DNA of 64,000 bases from Alistipes sp. Its GTDB lineage: Bacteria; Bacteroidota; Bacteroidia; Bacteroidales; Rikenellaceae. Numbering within the stretch: the stretch's first letter is position 1; the number at the start of each line of letters is the position of its first letter. The stretch lies in NCBI GenBank assembly GCA_029059935.1, contig JAIDUZ010000069.1, positions 1 through 64,000 on the forward strand. The letters are read 5' to 3'. This document shows, piece after piece, positions 61,572-64,000 of this stretch. Below the pieces are notes generated by a model. That model worked only from the letters and a program-made list of their open reading frames with translations. It had not been told where the DNA came from and did no database searches. The translations under genes and the position numbers were made by a program.

Positions 61572-62105
61572 TTATCTGCGCTTGTAAACAACCTCCACGA
61601 CTCCATTGTAGTTCAACGTATCCACCAGACTCAGATTTATCGCACCGCCTATTTCTTCGAATAACTTGATGCCCCCGCCGAGGATGGTCGGTATTATCGA
61701 GATGTGGAACATATCTATCGAATCTTCTTTCAGCAATTGATTTACAACGTCTGCCCCTCCGCAAATCCAAATATTCTTTCCCGTTTCTTTCTTAAGAATG
61801 TCTATCAGCCGGCATGGATCCGTATGCGTGAATTTTATGTCCTTCGTGTCTGCCATCGATGCATCATGGGTCAATACGTAGGTCGTAGCTCCCGCATACG
61901 GCCACTTGCCGGGCGACAGCTCCGTCGTTATCTGTTCGTAGGTTCTCTTTCCCATGACAACGGTATCTATGCCGTCGAAAAAAGGCGAATAGGTATCCCG
62001 CATTTCTTCGGAATCATCTTGTCCTTTTATCCAGTTTACGGTTTTTTGGCGGTCTGCTATGTATCCGTCAAGACTCATTGCAATATATAGGACAACCTTT
62101 TTCAT
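61572..62105 (-). CDS. dihydrofolate reductase family protein (RibD C-terminal-like)
   Basis: KVVLYIAMSLDGYIADRQKTVNWI; DTVVMGKRTYEQI; IWICGGADVVNQLL. Confidence 0.9.
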   Translation of the reverse strand: MKKVVLYIAMSLDGYIADRQKTVNWIKGQDDSEEMRDTYSPFFDGIDTVVMGKRTYEQITTELSPGKWPYAGATTYVLTHDASMADTKDIKFTHTDPCRLIDILKKETGKNIWICGGADVVNQLLKEDSIDMFHISIIPTILGGGIKLFEEIGGAINLSLVDTLNYNGVVEVVYKRR

Positions 62106-62226
62106 ATAATCTCCAACAAGTTGCGTATGCTTTTTCGTCAGTGCAAAAATACAAAAAAGTACCGTTCAAAAACAGTACTTCTTGTCTTCCAGCACAATTG
62201 AGCGCCGGCACCGCAATAATAAATCA

Positions 62227-63150
62227 CTATATTTGATTTTTCGTCGTTTCTCTATCCTTTTTATAGATTTGATAGGAGTTCACGAAGTTCTGCCACACGA
62301 TGTAGGCAGTAGGAGCGATGGAGGAGATGGGGTCGAGGAACGACTGGGCCATCCACACGGCGAGGACCGTATTTTTCTGTCCGAGCGACTGCCCGCCGGC
62401 CGCAGGGTCGCCGAACCGGCGCCCGATGCGCCGTCCGACAGCGAACTGAACAAGGCATATGACCAAAGCCGCCAGCGCGAGCCACACCTCCACGGAGCGC
62501 GAAACATCGTGCAGGTCGATGATGAAGGCCGTGGTGCGGCCGATGGTGACCACCAGGGCCGCCAGCCACATGTAGAACGAAATCTGCCCGTGCGCCCCCA
62601 CCCAGCCGGCCAGCCGCGGCACAACGAGCCGGCACAGCTGCGCCGCGGCGAACGGCATGATCAGCAGCGGCGCAATGCGGGCGAATATCTGTGCAAAGGT
62701 GCAGACGCCCGAGCCGGCGAACGTCAGGATTCCGGGAGCCGCCACAGCCACGGCCATGTTGCACAGCAGGCTGTAGGTCGCCACCGTGACTACGTTGGCC
62801 CCGAGCATCCCGGCAATGACCACGGCGGCCATGGCCACGGGCGTCAGGATGCAAATCATCGCTCCCTGCGCCACCGTCGTATCGAGCGGCAGCAAGGCAA
62901 AGTAAACCGCGGCGCACGCCGCCATCTGAAAGAGCAGCAGCCACACATGAAGCATGGAAAAGCGCATTTCGCGGGGTTTCACACGGCAAAAGGTGACGAA
63001 CAGCATCAGGAAAATGAGCGTCGGCGTAATCATCCGCCCCGACCACTCCTCCAGCGTCGTGACAGGACGGCACAGCAGCGCCCCGACAACCATGGCCAAC
63101 GGCATGGCGATGCTTTTCAGATTGCGATGAAATTTTTCGAGCACGTGCAT
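62227..63150 (-). CDS. bile acid:sodium symporter (BASS) family transporter
   Basis: ILTPVAMAAVVIAGMLGANVVTVATYSLLCNMAVAVAAP; ~9 TM helices. Confidence 0.8.
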   Translation of the reverse strand: MHVLEKFHRNLKSIAMPLAMVVGALLCRPVTTLEEWSGRMITPTLIFLMLFVTFCRVKPREMRFSMLHVWLLLFQMAACAAVYFALLPLDTTVAQGAMICILTPVAMAAVVIAGMLGANVVTVATYSLLCNMAVAVAAPGILTFAGSGVCTFAQIFARIAPLLIMPFAAAQLCRLVVPRLAGWVGAHGQISFYMWLAALVVTIGRTTAFIIDLHDVSRSVEVWLALAALVICLVQFAVGRRIGRRFGDPAAGGQSLGQKNTVLAVWMAQSFLDPISSIAPTAYIVWQNFVNSYQIYKKDRETTKNQI

Positions 63151-63151
63151 C

Positions 63152-64000
63152 TCACAGATTTTTAACCGCAACGGTCACTCGCGTTCCGTCCCGGCGTTCA
63201 ACGGTCAGTTGGGGTTTGTCGCCGCGAATCTCCCCGCGGACGAAGGCGCAGGGGTCGGCCTCCGATACATCGACGGTGCCCGCCCGCACAATCCGGTCGC
63301 CCGGGGCCACCACGCCGGCAAGCGCTTCGTCCCACACCTGGCCCACCACGAGGCGGCCGTTCTCGATGGCCACGGCAATATTGCGCACCGAGGTTTCGGG
63401 GGTCGCGGGAGCTGCGGCATGCGGCAGCAGCCAGAAACGACGTCCGGGATAGTCGATAACCACCGTCCCGTAGCGCAGCAGGCCGCACCCTATTTTGTTG
63501 GTCCCGCCGTAGGTCTCGCCTGTCGGAATATCGGTCAGCACGGCTCCGGCCACCTCAAGCCGGGGAAGCACACCCCACACAGCTTCGCGTTCGGCCGAGC
63601 GGTTGGTCCAGCCCATGCGGGCCGGACGGCCCGAAGCCCGGCGCACGTCGCGCAAGATGCCCCGGTCGGCCAGCAGTTCGCATTCATGGTAGCGGCAGTC
63701 GAAAAAGCCCGCCGACCCGGTGTCGAACAGCGCGTAGAAGTCCATGCGCCGCCCGCCGTCGCCGGCATGCAGATGCACGAACGGGCGGCCGCCCGCCCGA
63801 TGCAGGCGCACCGCTTTCCGGCGGTCAGGTTCTTCATACCGACGGTAGCTGTCGGCCAGCGAGACGAGCGAATCGGCAGCGGAGATACGCACGACGAACC
63901 GGCGCAGAAGGTCGCTCCCCACAATGCCGTCGACACCCAGACACCATACATACGACGAGTCGGGCAGCACGTCGACAGGCCAGTCGTCGAAACGCGCTTC
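63152..64000 (-). CDS. retropepsin-like aspartyl protease with C-terminal PDZ-like region, partial at window edge
   Basis: DFYALFDTGSAGFFDCRY (DTGS motif); C-term GVVAPGDRIVRAGTVDVSEADP; frame open to the window end. Confidence 0.7.
   Translation of the reverse strand, partial: EARFDDWPVDVLPDSSYVWCLGVDGIVGSDLLRRFVVRISAADSLVSLADSYRRYEEPDRRKAVRLHRAGGRPFVHLHAGDGGRRMDFYALFDTGSAGFFDCRYHECELLADRGILRDVRRASGRPARMGWTNRSAEREAVWGVLPRLEVAGAVLTDIPTGETYGGTNKIGCGLLRYGTVVIDYPGRRFWLLPHAAAPATPETSVRNIAVAIENGRLVVGQVWDEALAGVVAPGDRIVRAGTVDVSEADPCAFVRGEIRGDKPQLTVERRDGTRVTVAVKNL

Overview
High-GC Bacteroidales chromosome segment, probably Alistipes-like (inferred from gene content and the TTTG-N19-TAnnTTTG promoter style; not tested). 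Most of the window is housekeeping or metabolic: tmRNA, ftsE-like, gyrB, udk, mutS, rsmD, a hut histidine-degradation operon, carboxyspermidine-type polyamine genes, nusB, miaA, rmlACDB, tRNA-Asp and tRNA-Lys. The main accessory signals are: (1) two BspA-like leucine-rich-repeat lipoprotein loci about 43 kb apart in inverted orientation. They share a promoter and a ~320-nt leader with conserved, covarying hairpins, the last of which looks like an intrinsic terminator. One copy is frameshifted and is followed by a predicted PD-(D/E)XK nuclease. (2) A tightly packed redox/uptake operon (DUF362 lipoprotein, two Fe-S aldo/keto reductases, an exported flavodoxin, DUF1893, a TonB receptor and an ECF-S-like protein). 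(3) A five-gene envelope glycan operon (UDP-uronate epimerase, GT39, GT2, LABN, GT39) whose last product ends in a 9-bp tandem repeat. (4) A 34-bp duplication of the tmRNA 3' end. (5) A cupin gene interrupted by one in-frame TGA. (6) A threonine-synthase-fold protein resembling cysteate synthase. All calls come from reading the sequence and supplied ORFs; no database searches were run.
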